Positions 38,201 through 47,104 of a stretch of 64,000 nt of DNA are shown here, piece after piece. The notes under the pieces were generated by a model, which had not been told where the DNA came from, ran no database searches, and saw only the letters and a program-made list of their open reading frames with translations. The stretch is from NCBI GenBank assembly GCA_963662895.1, contig OY759982.1, positions 3,534,001-3,598,000 of the forward strand, given 5' to 3'. Made by a program: the position numbers and the translations under genes. How positions within the stretch are numbered: the first letter of the stretch is position 1; each line of letters starts with the position of its first letter. This DNA is from GWE2-42-39 sp963662895 (GTDB taxonomy: Bacteria; Bacteroidota; Bacteroidia; Bacteroidales; Prolixibacteraceae).

Positions 38201-38208
38201 CAAATCTA
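38201..38208 (-). promoter_or_regulatory. Bacteroidota -7 promoter box of the esterase gene
   Basis: On the minus strand TAGATTTG fits the TAnnTTTG consensus exactly and lies 38 bases upstream of the ATG at 38162. A TTTG/TTG run lies 11 to 15 bases further upstream, closer than the usual 19 to 21, so the -33 element is uncertain. Confidence 0.4.
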
Positions 38209-38227
38209 TAAATATTCTGCAAACAAA

Positions 38228-38261
38228 AAATGGTTCACCGTTTTTTGTCGGTGAACCATTT
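38228..38261 (-). terminator. Terminator after the RRM protein gene
   Basis: A perfect 13-pair stem, AAATGGTTCACCG against CGGTGAACCATTT, with an eight-base loop. On the minus strand it is followed by TTTTGTTT and lies 31 bases after the RRM stop codon, so it should end that transcript. On the plus strand there is no T-tract. Confidence 0.75.
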
Positions 38262-38292
38262 CCATATACGTTGAAGAATCAACTAGTAACGT

Positions 38293-38595
38293 CTAGTAAC
38301 GTCTGTCCCTCTGTGGCCTTCCACCACCATAACCACCATGGCTTGGTCTTTCCGGTCTTGGGCGTGCTTCGTTCACACGAATGTTGCGTCCTTTGACTTC
38401 GGCTCCTTCAAGTTCTTCAATAGCTGTTTTAGCATCGCTGTCGTCAGCCATTTCTACAAAACCGAATCCTTTAGCTCTACCGGTTTCCCGGTCTTTTACG
38501 ATCTTTACTGAAACTACTTCGCCGTACTCGGCAAAAATTTGTTGTAATTCGTCCTCATTCAGGTTAAAGTCCAAATTACCTACATAAATATTCAT
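38293..38595 (-). CDS. RNA-binding protein with one RRM domain
   Basis: 100 residues. Residues 1-80 are an RNA recognition motif with RNP2 (IYVGNL) at the start and RNP1 (KGFGFVEM) in the middle. The tail is rich in Gly, Arg and Pro (RPRPERPSHGGYGGGRPQRDRRY). Small RRM proteins of this type are abundant in Bacteroidota, where they take over some roles of Hfq- or CsrA-like factors; they bind single-stranded RNA. The upstream 250 bases carry no gene but contain a minus-strand CTTTG box about 65 bases before the ATG with a TTTG about 26 bases further up, suggesting its own promoter and a 5' leader. A strong terminator follows. Confidence 0.9.
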   Translation of the reverse strand: MNIYVGNLDFNLNEDELQQIFAEYGEVVSVKIVKDRETGRAKGFGFVEMADDSDAKTAIEELEGAEVKGRNIRVNEARPRPERPSHGGYGGGRPQRDRRY

Positions 38596-38848
38596 AATAA
38601 AAAAATAAAAAAATGTGAATAAAATCGACAGTGAAAAAAATGTCTAAAAAAGAAGCCACCGCAAAGTTTTTAATGACAGCAAATTAAAAGAACAAATCAA
38701 CACTCGTCTTATATAAATTACATAACAAAGAAACCTCTTTGGTTTCAAAAAAGCAATAGGGAGCAATAAATTTAATATAAAAATTTTGGAAATATTTCAT
38801 TTTCTGAAAATCAGGTTAATATCTATTGATTAAGACATTTCTCCCTGC

Positions 38849-40039
38849 TTATTCGACATAAAGTATCAGTCCCTTGAGATATTCACCCTCAGGATGATAG
38901 ATATTTACCGGATGATCGGCAGGTTGCGATAGCTGGTCGACCACCCGGATTTGCCTCCCCGAAATAGCTGCAGCAGAGAAAACTGCCTCCCTGAATTTTT
39001 CTTTACTTACTACTTGTGAGCAACTGAAAGTAAACACGATCCCCCCGGGTTTTATCTGCTCAAAAGCTTTTGCATTCAGCTTTTTGTAGCCTTGCAGTGC
39101 ATGGTGCAAAGCATCTCGGTGTTTGGCAAAAGCCGGTGGGTCAAGGATGATCAGGTCATATTTATCTTTTATATCGGCGATAAATTCGAAAGCATCGGCA
39201 GCAAAAGCCTCGTGGCGCGAATCGTCTGGAAAATTCAGCCGGACATTCCCATTGGTAAGGTCTATAGCTTTAGCCGACGAATCAACCGAATGTACCAGTT
39301 TAGCACCTCCCCGCATGGCATAAAATGAAAAACCTCCTGAATAACAGAACATATTCAGGGCAGTCCTTCCTTTCGAATATTTTTCTACTAAACGGCGGTT
39401 TTCACGCTGGTCGACAAAAAAACCGGTTTTTTGTCCCTGCTCCCAGTCAACCATAAAACGGTTGCCATATTCAAGTACCTCGCTATTTTCTGAATGTCCC
39501 AACAGGTAGCCATCTTTTGCTTCAATTTTCGATTTAAACGGGATGGTCTTCTCGCTTTTATCATAAACGGCTTTCAGTTTGTCTCCATAAATTTCTTTTA
39601 ACGCCCGGGCCAGTTCCATGCGTATATGATACATCCCGATTGAGTGGAACTGCATTACGGCAGTCCCGTTATAAAAATCAATGATCACACCAGGCATGCT
39701 GTCACCTTCGGCATGAACCAACCGATAAACATTGGTATTTTCGCTGTCGGCAAGTCCTAATTTTTCGCGCAGAAGGTAAGCCTGTTGAAGTTTCTTTTTC
39801 CAGAAATGAAAACCGGGGTCAACTTCAGTAAAAGAAAAAAGGCGGACGGCAATGGAGCCCACCTGGTAATGCCCGAGCCCTAAAAATTCATCATGATTCG
39901 AATATACAGCCACCACATCGCCTTCGGCAACCGGCCCTTTAATCTTTTTGATGGCACCCGAAAAAATCCAGGGATGAAACCGCTTGGCAGACTGGTCTTT
40001 ACCCGACTTCAGGACAACAGGTGTATATTTTTGAGGCAT
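38849..40039 (-). CDS. rlmI: 23S rRNA cytosine-5 methyltransferase family (RlmI/RlmK-like)
   Basis: 396 residues. The N-terminus is a PUA domain (VVLKSGKDQSAKRFHPWIFSGAI, residues about 7-75). It is followed by an RlmI-like middle domain with VDWEQGQKTGFFVDQRENR and a Rossmann methyltransferase core with MFCYSGGFSFYAM (SAM motif I), VHSVDSS, DLIILDPPAFAKHRDAL (catalytic DPPAF motif) and FTFSCSQVV. The family methylates a cytosine in 23S rRNA using SAM. It starts one base after the exonuclease stop and forms an operon with that gene and the DUF5063 gene. A weak hairpin at 38730-38746 may end the transcript. Confidence 0.88.
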   Translation of the reverse strand: MPQKYTPVVLKSGKDQSAKRFHPWIFSGAIKKIKGPVAEGDVVAVYSNHDEFLGLGHYQVGSIAVRLFSFTEVDPGFHFWKKKLQQAYLLREKLGLADSENTNVYRLVHAEGDSMPGVIIDFYNGTAVMQFHSIGMYHIRMELARALKEIYGDKLKAVYDKSEKTIPFKSKIEAKDGYLLGHSENSEVLEYGNRFMVDWEQGQKTGFFVDQRENRRLVEKYSKGRTALNMFCYSGGFSFYAMRGGAKLVHSVDSSAKAIDLTNGNVRLNFPDDSRHEAFAADAFEFIADIKDKYDLIILDPPAFAKHRDALHHALQGYKKLNAKAFEQIKPGGIVFTFSCSQVVSKEKFREAVFSAAAISGRQIRVVDQLSQPADHPVNIYHPEGEYLKGLILYVE

Positions 40040-40040
40040 T

Positions 40041-40610
40041 TCAGTTGTTTAGTGATTGGTAAATCATGTACGATACCCAGGCATCAGTAGCCGCATAGTT
40101 TTGTTGGGCTTCGGTCAGCATCGGCGCTTCCCAGTTAGAGAGACGTTGCGATTTTGAGATTCGGAATCCTAACACAATTGCTGTTAGTTTTTTTAAACTG
40201 AAATTCTGGATACCATAATTCTTTACTTGTTCCTGAAGTTCGATAAAACCGGCTGGTTTAAAACCTGAAAGACGCTGCAAAGTTTTAATATCGTCACGGA
40301 TAGCAACCCCTACTTTTTTGATTTTCGGATCCTGAAGAATACTTTTTACACCATTGTTCAGACCTGTATGATTCAGTCTGAATAAAAAAGCCTTGTTTTG
40401 GGTCGCCAGTTGAAGTAATGCTACCTGATTGATACACCCTTTTTTAAACGAAGGTTTAGTTTCAGTATCAAATCCCAACATTTCCTGTTTACTCAGGAAG
40501 TCAACGGCAACCTGGTAATCTTCTTCATTATCGATCAAAAATATATCTCCCCCGAATTGTTGTAACGGAAGTTCTTCCAGTTCATCCTTGCTAATACTTT
40601 CCCTGTACAT
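40041..40610 (-). CDS. 3'-5' exonuclease, RNase D-like (DEDDy)
   Basis: 189 residues covering one DnaQ/RNase D exonuclease fold. Motif I is MLGFDTETKPSF (Asp and Glu), motif II is around VALLQLATQNKAFLFRL with the Asp in GVAIRDDIKTLQ, and motif III is YAATDAWVSYMIYQ with the Tyr and Asp of the DEDDy class. HRDC domains of full RNase D are absent, as is usual for the short Bacteroidota proteins. It lies two bases after the DUF5063 gene and one base before rlmI. Its likely role is trimming of structured RNA 3' ends or DNA repair. Confidence 0.88.
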   Translation of the reverse strand: MYRESISKDELEELPLQQFGGDIFLIDNEEDYQVAVDFLSKQEMLGFDTETKPSFKKGCINQVALLQLATQNKAFLFRLNHTGLNNGVKSILQDPKIKKVGVAIRDDIKTLQRLSGFKPAGFIELQEQVKNYGIQNFSLKKLTAIVLGFRISKSQRLSNWEAPMLTEAQQNYAATDAWVSYMIYQSLNN

Positions 40611-40612
40611 CC

Positions 40613-41233
40613 TTATTCTTCTTGATTTCTGAATTTCCGGTCCAGCCAGCCGGGGCTCTCCTGCCCCTCATCGGTACTAACCCGGATATTTTGTTGTTCT
40701 TCAAATTCAATATCGCTAAATATCAATTGGTGGACAGCTCTCAAACAATTTACCAGCTTTTGTCCCCAAAATTCTTTAAAATTATTCTGACATTCCCACA
40801 AGCCGGATTCCATTACCGTTTCGTTTCCGATCTGGTACAGGCTTATAAAATCTTTTAAATCCTGGAAAATATCACTCAAATTTTCGGAAATACTGGCCGT
40901 TAATGCCGATTCACTGAATTGCATACCAGAGTCGAATACTTCCTGATAATCATCATATTCGCCGGTAATACCTGCAATTTTCCCCCGGATTAGATTATAA
41001 TCCAATTCGGTTACAAATTTCTCAGGGCTTTCTTCCTGATCGGATTCAAATTCAGGCAGTAAACTTACTTTAAGATAGAGCAAAGGCAATAATTTTTGGA
41101 GTTTCCCCAGGAAATCACGAGTACCTGACTTTCCGGCTTTTTCCAGAAAATTACAGTATTCGCCGGCAACTGTCACAAATTCAATGACATTCCTTGAGTA
41201 AACCACGTTATTCAGACTATCGCTGTCCATCAT
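40613..41233 (-). CDS. DUF5063-type protein
   Basis: 206 residues, predominantly helical and acidic, with no signal peptide or TM segment; two consecutive ATG codons (41233, 41230) can serve as start. The pattern NVVYSRNVIEFVTVAGEYCNFLE followed by KLQKLLPLLYLKVSLLP matches the Bacteroidota DUF5063 group as I recall it. The gene is first in a tight three-gene operon with an RNase D-like exonuclease and rlmI, so a role linked to RNA metabolism is plausible but unproven. A good promoter lies 18 bases upstream. Confidence 0.7.
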   Translation of the reverse strand: MMDSDSLNNVVYSRNVIEFVTVAGEYCNFLEKAGKSGTRDFLGKLQKLLPLLYLKVSLLPEFESDQEESPEKFVTELDYNLIRGKIAGITGEYDDYQEVFDSGMQFSESALTASISENLSDIFQDLKDFISLYQIGNETVMESGLWECQNNFKEFWGQKLVNCLRAVHQLIFSDIEFEEQQNIRVSTDEGQESPGWLDRKFRNQEE

Positions 41234-41250
41234 ATTGTTCTATTAGTTTG

Positions 41251-41281
41251 CAAAAGTAATAAGAAAATCCTAACAACTAAA
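41251..41281 (-). promoter_or_regulatory. Promoter of the DUF5063-exonuclease-rlmI operon
   Basis: On the minus strand TTTA (41278-41281) is followed after 19 bases by TACTTTTG (41251-41258), close to the Bacteroidota consensus TTTG-N19-21-TAnnTTTG. The box ends 18 bases before the first ATG, implying a very short leader. The rest of 41282-41529 holds no gene; a weaker TAATCTTTG on the plus strand at 41408-41416 may serve the GH95 gene. Confidence 0.5.
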
Positions 41282-41529
41282 TTCCAAGCCCGATTTATCC
41301 GGTACAAATTACAAAATCACAACAGGGAATTCATTTAGAAATTAAGCGCTTATGTCGCCAAAGTTACCAACATGTTGTTTATATGCAGAATAATGCATGT
41401 CATAAAATAATCTTTGCCCCCATCCGATTTTCAAAACACAAAAAAAAGACCGATTTTTGTTTACTGTTGAAGGCGCATATCGTGTCGATGCGGATGGAAT
41501 AAAAAAAAATCTAAACACACTAAATCTCA

Positions 41530-43869
41530 ATGATGAAGCCGATTTTAATAATTTTCGCGATCTTAATTATTACTTCATGCCAGCATGTTCAGAAACAATC
41601 TGATTTGCTGCTATGGTACCAACAACCTGCAAAAGAGTGGACCGAAGCCCTGCCTACAGGTAACGGGCGTTTGGGGGCAATGGTCTTCGGAGAAACCCGA
41701 ACGGAGCGTATTCAGCTTAATGAAGAAAGCCTGTGGGCTGGGTCCCCGGTCGATAATAATAATCAGGAAGCACTTAAAAATCTGAAAAAGGTTCAGGGGC
41801 TCATCCTGGACAATAAACTTAAAGAAGCTGTAGCCCTGGCCGAAAAAACAATGATCGGCACTCCTTCGCGTATCCGTTCGTACCAAACGCTGGGTGATTT
41901 ATACCTCGATTTTGGAGAACGGGAAATAACCAAATACAAACGCGAACTTGATCTTGAGACCGGCATCTGCCGCATTAACTATTCGTCACAAGGCGTGAAT
42001 TATACCGAAGAAGTATTGGCTTCGGCACCTGATAACTTAATTGCCATACACCTGACAGCTTCAGAAAAAGAAACATTAAACCTGAAAATAAGGCTTGAAC
42101 GGAAAAAAGATGCTCTAACAAAAGCTGTTGGTAATATGTTGATCATGTCGGGACAGATCATCGATGAAGATGCCCCTTTACAAGGGCCCGGTGGAGCACA
42201 CATGCGTTTCGAAGCACAGTTGAAGGCGATCAATTCAGGGGGAACATTGAGTTGCGATAAAAACGCCTTGCTCATTAACGGTGCAAATGCACTGACTCTG
42301 ATTTTTACGGCGGCAACCGACTACAACATGGAAATGCTGAATTTTGACCGGAATATTAACCCGGCAGCCATTTGCGAAAAAATACTTGGAAAAGTTGAAC
42401 AGAAAAATTTTAAAACAATCAGGAAAGACCACCTCAAAGAATACCAGGCTTTATTCAACCGTGTATCGCTTGACCTCGGAGGCGCCGACTATTCTGCAAT
42501 CCCTACCGACGCGCGTCTTCAGGCAGTGAAAGAAGGAACTGAAGATCCACAGTTGGTGGTCCTGTATTTTCAGTATGGAAGATATTTGCTGATGGGAAGT
42601 TCGAGGTTCCCGGGTATATTGCCGGCCAATTTACAGGGTATTTGGTGCAAAGACTTTGAAGCCCCGTGGAACTCTGATTTTCATACCAATATTAACCTCC
42701 AGATGAATTACTGGCCAGCTGAAGTCTGTAACTTGGCAGAAACAGAAAGACCATTGTCCGATTTTTTCACACAACTGCAAAAACCAGGAAGTGCTACTGC
42801 CCGTGAAATGTACGGGGCACGTGGCTGGACGCTCCACCACCTGACGGATGTTTTTGGACGTACAGGTGTGATGGATGGCATCTGGGGGCTTTTCCCGATG
42901 GGTGGACCGTGGATAACTTTCCCGTTTTACGAACATTACGTTTTCTCAGGCAATACCAACTACCTGAAGAATACAGCCTATCCATTAATGAAAGAATCTG
43001 CCCGGTTTGTACTCGATTTCCTGATAAAAGATAAACAGGGACGATGGGCAACTGCTCCCTCCAATTCCCCGGAAAACAGGTATGTACTCCCGAAAACAGG
43101 AGAAAATTTTTATATGACCTATTCTGCTACAATGGATATCGAAATTATTACAGAACTCTTTTATAATTGTATCAAATCGGCTGAAGTACTGGGTACAGAC
43201 AAGGCTTTTGCCGATACACTCTCTGAAGTTTTGGACGGGCTTCCAAAAATAAAGATTTCGCAACGGACAGGCGGCATACAGGAATGGATAGAAGATTATG
43301 AAGAAACAGAACCCGGGCACAGACATATGTCCCATCTTCTGGGACTGTATCCCGGGACACAGATAACCCCGCAGACACCTGACCTTTTTGAAGCTGCAAA
43401 AAAAACGATTGCCCGGCGTCTCGAAAAAGGTGGTGGCCATACCGGCTGGAGCCGTGCATGGATTATTAATTTCTATGCTCGCCTTGGCGACGGTGAAAAT
43501 GCCGGTATGCATGTGTCTGAATTGTTAAAGAAATCGACATTGCCCAATTTATTCGACAACCATCCGCCTTTCCAGATTGACGGGAATTTTGGAGGGACAG
43601 CCGGTATTGCCGAAATGTTGCTGCAATCGCACGACGGATCGGTTCACCTGTTGCCTGCTTTACCAAAAGCGTGGAGCAAAGGATGCATAAAGGGGCTCCG
43701 GGCCCGTGGCGGTTTCGAGGTTGATATAAAATGGGAAAACAATCAGTTGCAGGAAGCAAAGATTCATTCATTACTGGGAAATCCGCTAACGGTTGTATAT
43801 AAAGGAAAATCGGTTGACTACCAAACAAAAGCAGGTGATAAAATCATCTTAGCAGCAAAAAATCTGTAG
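41530..43869 (+). CDS. GH95-family alpha-L-fucosidase/galactosidase, lipoprotein
   Basis: 779 residues. The N-terminus is a lipoprotein signal ending IITSC (Cys about 17). The mature protein opens with LLWYQQPAKEWTEALPTGNGRLGAMVFG, the GH95 hallmark, continues with a beta-sandwich domain (to about 270), an (alpha/alpha)6 barrel with LPANLQGIWCKDFEAPWNSDFHTNINLQMNYWPAEVCNL, and ends with FQIDGNFGGTAGIAEMLLQS. The family inverts alpha-1,2-linked L-fucose or related L-galactose residues. It is followed after 77 bases by a GH29 gene, so the two probably remove fucose together from the outside of the cell or periplasm. Confidence 0.92.
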   Translation: MMKPILIIFAILIITSCQHVQKQSDLLLWYQQPAKEWTEALPTGNGRLGAMVFGETRTERIQLNEESLWAGSPVDNNNQEALKNLKKVQGLILDNKLKEAVALAEKTMIGTPSRIRSYQTLGDLYLDFGEREITKYKRELDLETGICRINYSSQGVNYTEEVLASAPDNLIAIHLTASEKETLNLKIRLERKKDALTKAVGNMLIMSGQIIDEDAPLQGPGGAHMRFEAQLKAINSGGTLSCDKNALLINGANALTLIFTAATDYNMEMLNFDRNINPAAICEKILGKVEQKNFKTIRKDHLKEYQALFNRVSLDLGGADYSAIPTDARLQAVKEGTEDPQLVVLYFQYGRYLLMGSSRFPGILPANLQGIWCKDFEAPWNSDFHTNINLQMNYWPAEVCNLAETERPLSDFFTQLQKPGSATAREMYGARGWTLHHLTDVFGRTGVMDGIWGLFPMGGPWITFPFYEHYVFSGNTNYLKNTAYPLMKESARFVLDFLIKDKQGRWATAPSNSPENRYVLPKTGENFYMTYSATMDIEIITELFYNCIKSAEVLGTDKAFADTLSEVLDGLPKIKISQRTGGIQEWIEDYEETEPGHRHMSHLLGLYPGTQITPQTPDLFEAAKKTIARRLEKGGGHTGWSRAWIINFYARLGDGENAGMHVSELLKKSTLPNLFDNHPPFQIDGNFGGTAGIAEMLLQSHDGSVHLLPALPKAWSKGCIKGLRARGGFEVDIKWENNQLQEAKIHSLLGNPLTVVYKGKSVDYQTKAGDKIILAAKNL

Positions 43870-43946
43870 AGGAATACTGTCGTTCAATGTAAAGCACAAT
43901 AATCAACAGTCAATTATAAATCAACAATTATCTAACCTTGTTTAAA

Positions 43947-45392
43947 ATGAAATCAACAATTAAAATTCTGCTTGTTTCTTTAATTCTTTTTTCCTGTTCA
44001 TCGCCCAAAGTGGCGCCACCTGAGGCTGCAGGCCCTGTCCCGACCGACAGGCAACTGGCCTGGCAGCAAATGGAAATGAATGCCTTTATCCATTTCACGA
44101 CCAATACTTTTACCGATAAAGAATGGGGTTACGGTGATGAAAGCCCTGAAGTCTTTAACCCTACGGAACTATATGCTGAACAATGGGTCAGTACCCTGAA
44201 AAAAGCCGGATTCAAAGGGGTTATTCTCACCTGCAAGCACCACGATGGTTTTTGCCTTTGGCCCAGTAAATACACCGAACATTCGGTAAAAAACAGTCTG
44301 TGGAAAAAAGGGAAGGGAAATGTGGTTCAGGAAGTTCATGATGCCTGTCGCAAGTTCGGGCTGAAATTCGGAATATACCTGTCGCCCTGGGACCGAAACC
44401 GTGCTGATTACGGGACTCCTTCTTATGTTGAATATTACCGGAACCAGTTAAAAGAGCTGTTTTCGATGTACAGCCCGGTTTTCGAGATGTGGTTCGACGG
44501 GGCCAATGGTGGTGACGGCTATTACGGTGGCGCCCGCGAAAAACGGAAGATCGACGGGAAGACTTATTATGACTGGCCAACCACCTTGTCGATGATACGT
44601 CAGATAGAACCCAATGTCATCTTTTTCAGTGATGCAGGCCCCGACATTCGCTGGTGCGGAAATGAACGTGGGTACATTGGCAAAACCAACTGGAACACTA
44701 TTAGTACCGACACTCTATATGCCGGGAAACACGGCCTTGGAAAGTTACTGAATACAGGCAGTGAAGATGGCAAACAATGGGTCCCCGCAGAGGTCGATGT
44801 GTCCATTCGCCCGGGATGGTTTTACCATGCGAAAGAAGATACGCTTGTCAAAAGCCCGAAAAAACTGTTTGATATATATTTGACATCAGTAGGACGTGGT
44901 ACGAATTTGCTGTTGAATGTTCCTCCCGACCGCCGGGGACTGTTTCACGAGAATGACGTGGAAGCATTGCTGGGATGGAGAAAACTGCTCGACGAAGCCT
45001 TTTCTGTAAACCTTGCCCTGAATGCAAAAGCCAAAGCCAATACCTATCGTGGTAAATCGAAAGAATATGCAGCATCAAACATAACCGATGCCAATCCGGA
45101 AACCTACTGGGCAACCAATGACGGAGTAACCAACGGCAGTATCGAAATAGACCTGAGCGGCAAAAAGCTGGTGAAATATGTATTGTTACAGGAATATATC
45201 AAACTTGGACAACGGGTAAAAAGTTTCACAATCGATGTCTGGCAGGGCGACAACTGGCAACAGGTTGGGGAAGCGACCACCATTGGGTACAAACGCATTG
45301 TGAAGATTAACCCGGTTGAAACAAACAAAATCAGGGTAAATATTCTCGATGCAAAAGCCTGTCCGGTAATTTCGAATGTTGAGGTGTATTAA
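43947..45392 (+). CDS. GH29 alpha-L-fucosidase with C-terminal F5/8-type domain, lipoprotein
   Basis: 481 residues from the ATG at 43947; a TTG three codons earlier is less likely. The signal ends LILFSC (lipobox). Residues about 30-340 form a GH29 barrel with AFIHFTTNTFTDKEWGYG, VILTCKHHDGFCLWPSKYTEHS and the nucleophile region VFEMWFDGANGG; the third segment SVGRGTNLLLNVPPDRRG is also typical. Residues about 350-481 look like a discoidin (F5/8 type C) carbohydrate-binding domain (AASNITDANPETYWATNDG). GH29 enzymes retain configuration and release alpha-1,3/1,4/1,6-fucose. The acid/base residue cannot be fixed by eye. No SusC/SusD pair adjoins this fucosidase pair. Confidence 0.92.
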   Translation: MKSTIKILLVSLILFSCSSPKVAPPEAAGPVPTDRQLAWQQMEMNAFIHFTTNTFTDKEWGYGDESPEVFNPTELYAEQWVSTLKKAGFKGVILTCKHHDGFCLWPSKYTEHSVKNSLWKKGKGNVVQEVHDACRKFGLKFGIYLSPWDRNRADYGTPSYVEYYRNQLKELFSMYSPVFEMWFDGANGGDGYYGGAREKRKIDGKTYYDWPTTLSMIRQIEPNVIFFSDAGPDIRWCGNERGYIGKTNWNTISTDTLYAGKHGLGKLLNTGSEDGKQWVPAEVDVSIRPGWFYHAKEDTLVKSPKKLFDIYLTSVGRGTNLLLNVPPDRRGLFHENDVEALLGWRKLLDEAFSVNLALNAKAKANTYRGKSKEYAASNITDANPETYWATNDGVTNGSIEIDLSGKKLVKYVLLQEYIKLGQRVKSFTIDVWQGDNWQQVGEATTIGYKRIVKINPVETNKIRVNILDAKACPVISNVEVY

Positions 45393-45556
45393 AAAAACCT
45401 TCGTAGCAATAACGGCGAATAATTTTAAAACCTTATTACTTCTCTACTTTCTACTTTGCCAGATCAGTCAGCAAAGCATGCTGGTTATCTCTAATTTGCA
45501 TGAAGTAGAAATGACTTAAAAAGTGATGTTATATATCGATATTATGTTTTAACCGG

Positions 45557-47095
45557 CTATTCCCTCTTAAAAATATCCGCTATTGTTTTCGGGCGTATCA
45601 GTTCGAGCCACTGAAACCCGGGAAGTTTGGTATCTTTCTCTTCGAGTTGAAGTATTGGATTTAAAACTCCTTCGGGATTCGAGATAAAAGCAATCCGTTT
45701 TACCTTGTTCTCCTTCAGGGTAATAGTAATTGTACTGCTTTCAGCCTCATTTAAGCCGATAAGTCCTTCGCCGTCACGGGCGTAGTACAACGACTGGGCA
45801 TTGCCGTCGACCAGAATTTTGAATAATTCATTATTCAGAATATAACCGTTCATATTACGCCCTTTTATCTGGTTAAAACGGATTGAATCAGATTCCATGG
45901 CAATAATAAACGCATCACCGTTCATTATTACTTCATCGGGGGTTGGAAGGGTATTTTTAATCATTTCGATGTAACGGGCAGTCATCTGGTTATTATCGGA
46001 CCATATAACCGGTTCATGATACAGTTGTATGGTCGAATCTTTCTGCCAGTAGACCAGAGAGTCGCATTTGCCCTGCATATCATCCCGGTAAAATTTCACC
46101 TTGTAATAAGCTTTAACCAGCCTGGCATCAACAGCACTGGAGTCGGGCAATACCCGTAAGGTATCGGCATGTAAAAACAACGAGTCCTTTGCCGAGTATT
46201 GAATATACAATGCCGAGTCGGTAGCCATCGCTGTTTTTTCTATCTCATTAAAAATAACCTGTTCACCTTTTACGATCATGTGGTTCTGAAAATCTTCCAT
46301 GTGCACATCTCCCAAAGCCCGTCCGTTGCCTGTTGCTCTATTATAAAAAATAGAGTCGGCCAAAACGTTATGCTTTTTATCGCTGATTTCCGGGTTTTTC
46401 AGCAATTCCACTTCTCCGCTTATCGTATTGTAAAAGCCATCTTCGGTATAAAGTGTTGTGCTGTCTTCTTTTATAGTGGTTGGCCCTACTATGTATGCAA
46501 TCTTATCGGCAACTTTATAGATCAGGGTATCCGAAAACATCTGGTATTTTTCGGTCGTAACATGTACATCTTTTTTAAAGTGGGCCATGTCGCTTTTTGT
46601 GAAATATTGCCCGATAAGGGATGTAAGTACATTCACACTGTCTTTAATGGTGCCGAAATGATCGTAATAACCAACATTGGAGACAATATCAAAATCCAGC
46701 GAATCGGTGGTCAGGATAGTTCCCTTATTGACCAGTTTTACATTATTCCGTGCTTTCGCAAATTTCTGATCGCCGTCGTAATTAACAAAATCGGCATACA
46801 AATGAAGTGTGTCGTCCTTTAAGATATGGACATGACCAAACGCGTCGACCATGTTTTTATCGGTATACGACCAGGCACTGTCACACCACATGATAATTGC
46901 ATTATGGCGGATTTGTACATTCCCAATTATTCTTTGTGCATTGACCACAATTTTGTCATTGAACTCAAAGCTATTAGCCCTTTCAATTTCAATTTTCTTT
47001 TTTGTTTTCTGTGCTTCAGCCTGAAAAACAAAAAATATCTCCAACACAAAAATGAGAAGGACGAATCTGGTGTATTTTGACGATGTGATGATCAT
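45557..47095 (-). CDS. OstA-like periplasmic protein (LPS transport/LptA-like fold)
   Basis: 512 residues with a signal peptide or anchor (FVLLIFVLEIFFVFQAEAQ). The body is a long run of short strands of the OstA/LptA jellyroll type: VNAQRIIGNVQIRHNAIIMWCDSAWSY, DTLHLYADFVNYDG, VLADSIFYNRATGNGRALGDVH and MTARYIEMIKNT. Bacteroidota carry such OstA-like proteins, and a role in moving lipopolysaccharide across the periplasm is likely. It is the last gene of a minus-strand run with moxR, surA and two more PPIase-type genes, all concerned with envelope biogenesis; the gap to moxR is nine bases. Confidence 0.85.
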   Translation of the reverse strand: MIITSSKYTRFVLLIFVLEIFFVFQAEAQKTKKKIEIERANSFEFNDKIVVNAQRIIGNVQIRHNAIIMWCDSAWSYTDKNMVDAFGHVHILKDDTLHLYADFVNYDGDQKFAKARNNVKLVNKGTILTTDSLDFDIVSNVGYYDHFGTIKDSVNVLTSLIGQYFTKSDMAHFKKDVHVTTEKYQMFSDTLIYKVADKIAYIVGPTTIKEDSTTLYTEDGFYNTISGEVELLKNPEISDKKHNVLADSIFYNRATGNGRALGDVHMEDFQNHMIVKGEQVIFNEIEKTAMATDSALYIQYSAKDSLFLHADTLRVLPDSSAVDARLVKAYYKVKFYRDDMQGKCDSLVYWQKDSTIQLYHEPVIWSDNNQMTARYIEMIKNTLPTPDEVIMNGDAFIIAMESDSIRFNQIKGRNMNGYILNNELFKILVDGNAQSLYYARDGEGLIGLNEAESSTITITLKENKVKRIAFISNPEGVLNPILQLEEKDTKLPGFQWLELIRPKTIADIFKRE

Positions 47096-47104
47096 CTGGC
47101 ATTC

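Noticed and set aside
43172..43828. Long minus-strand frames opposite the GH95 gene
   Set aside because: They lie wholly inside a well-supported fucosidase gene and show no family motif; shadow frames.
46199..46822. Plus-strand frame of 207 codons opposite the OstA-like gene
   Set aside because: Antisense shadow of a recognisable gene with no promoter or homology.
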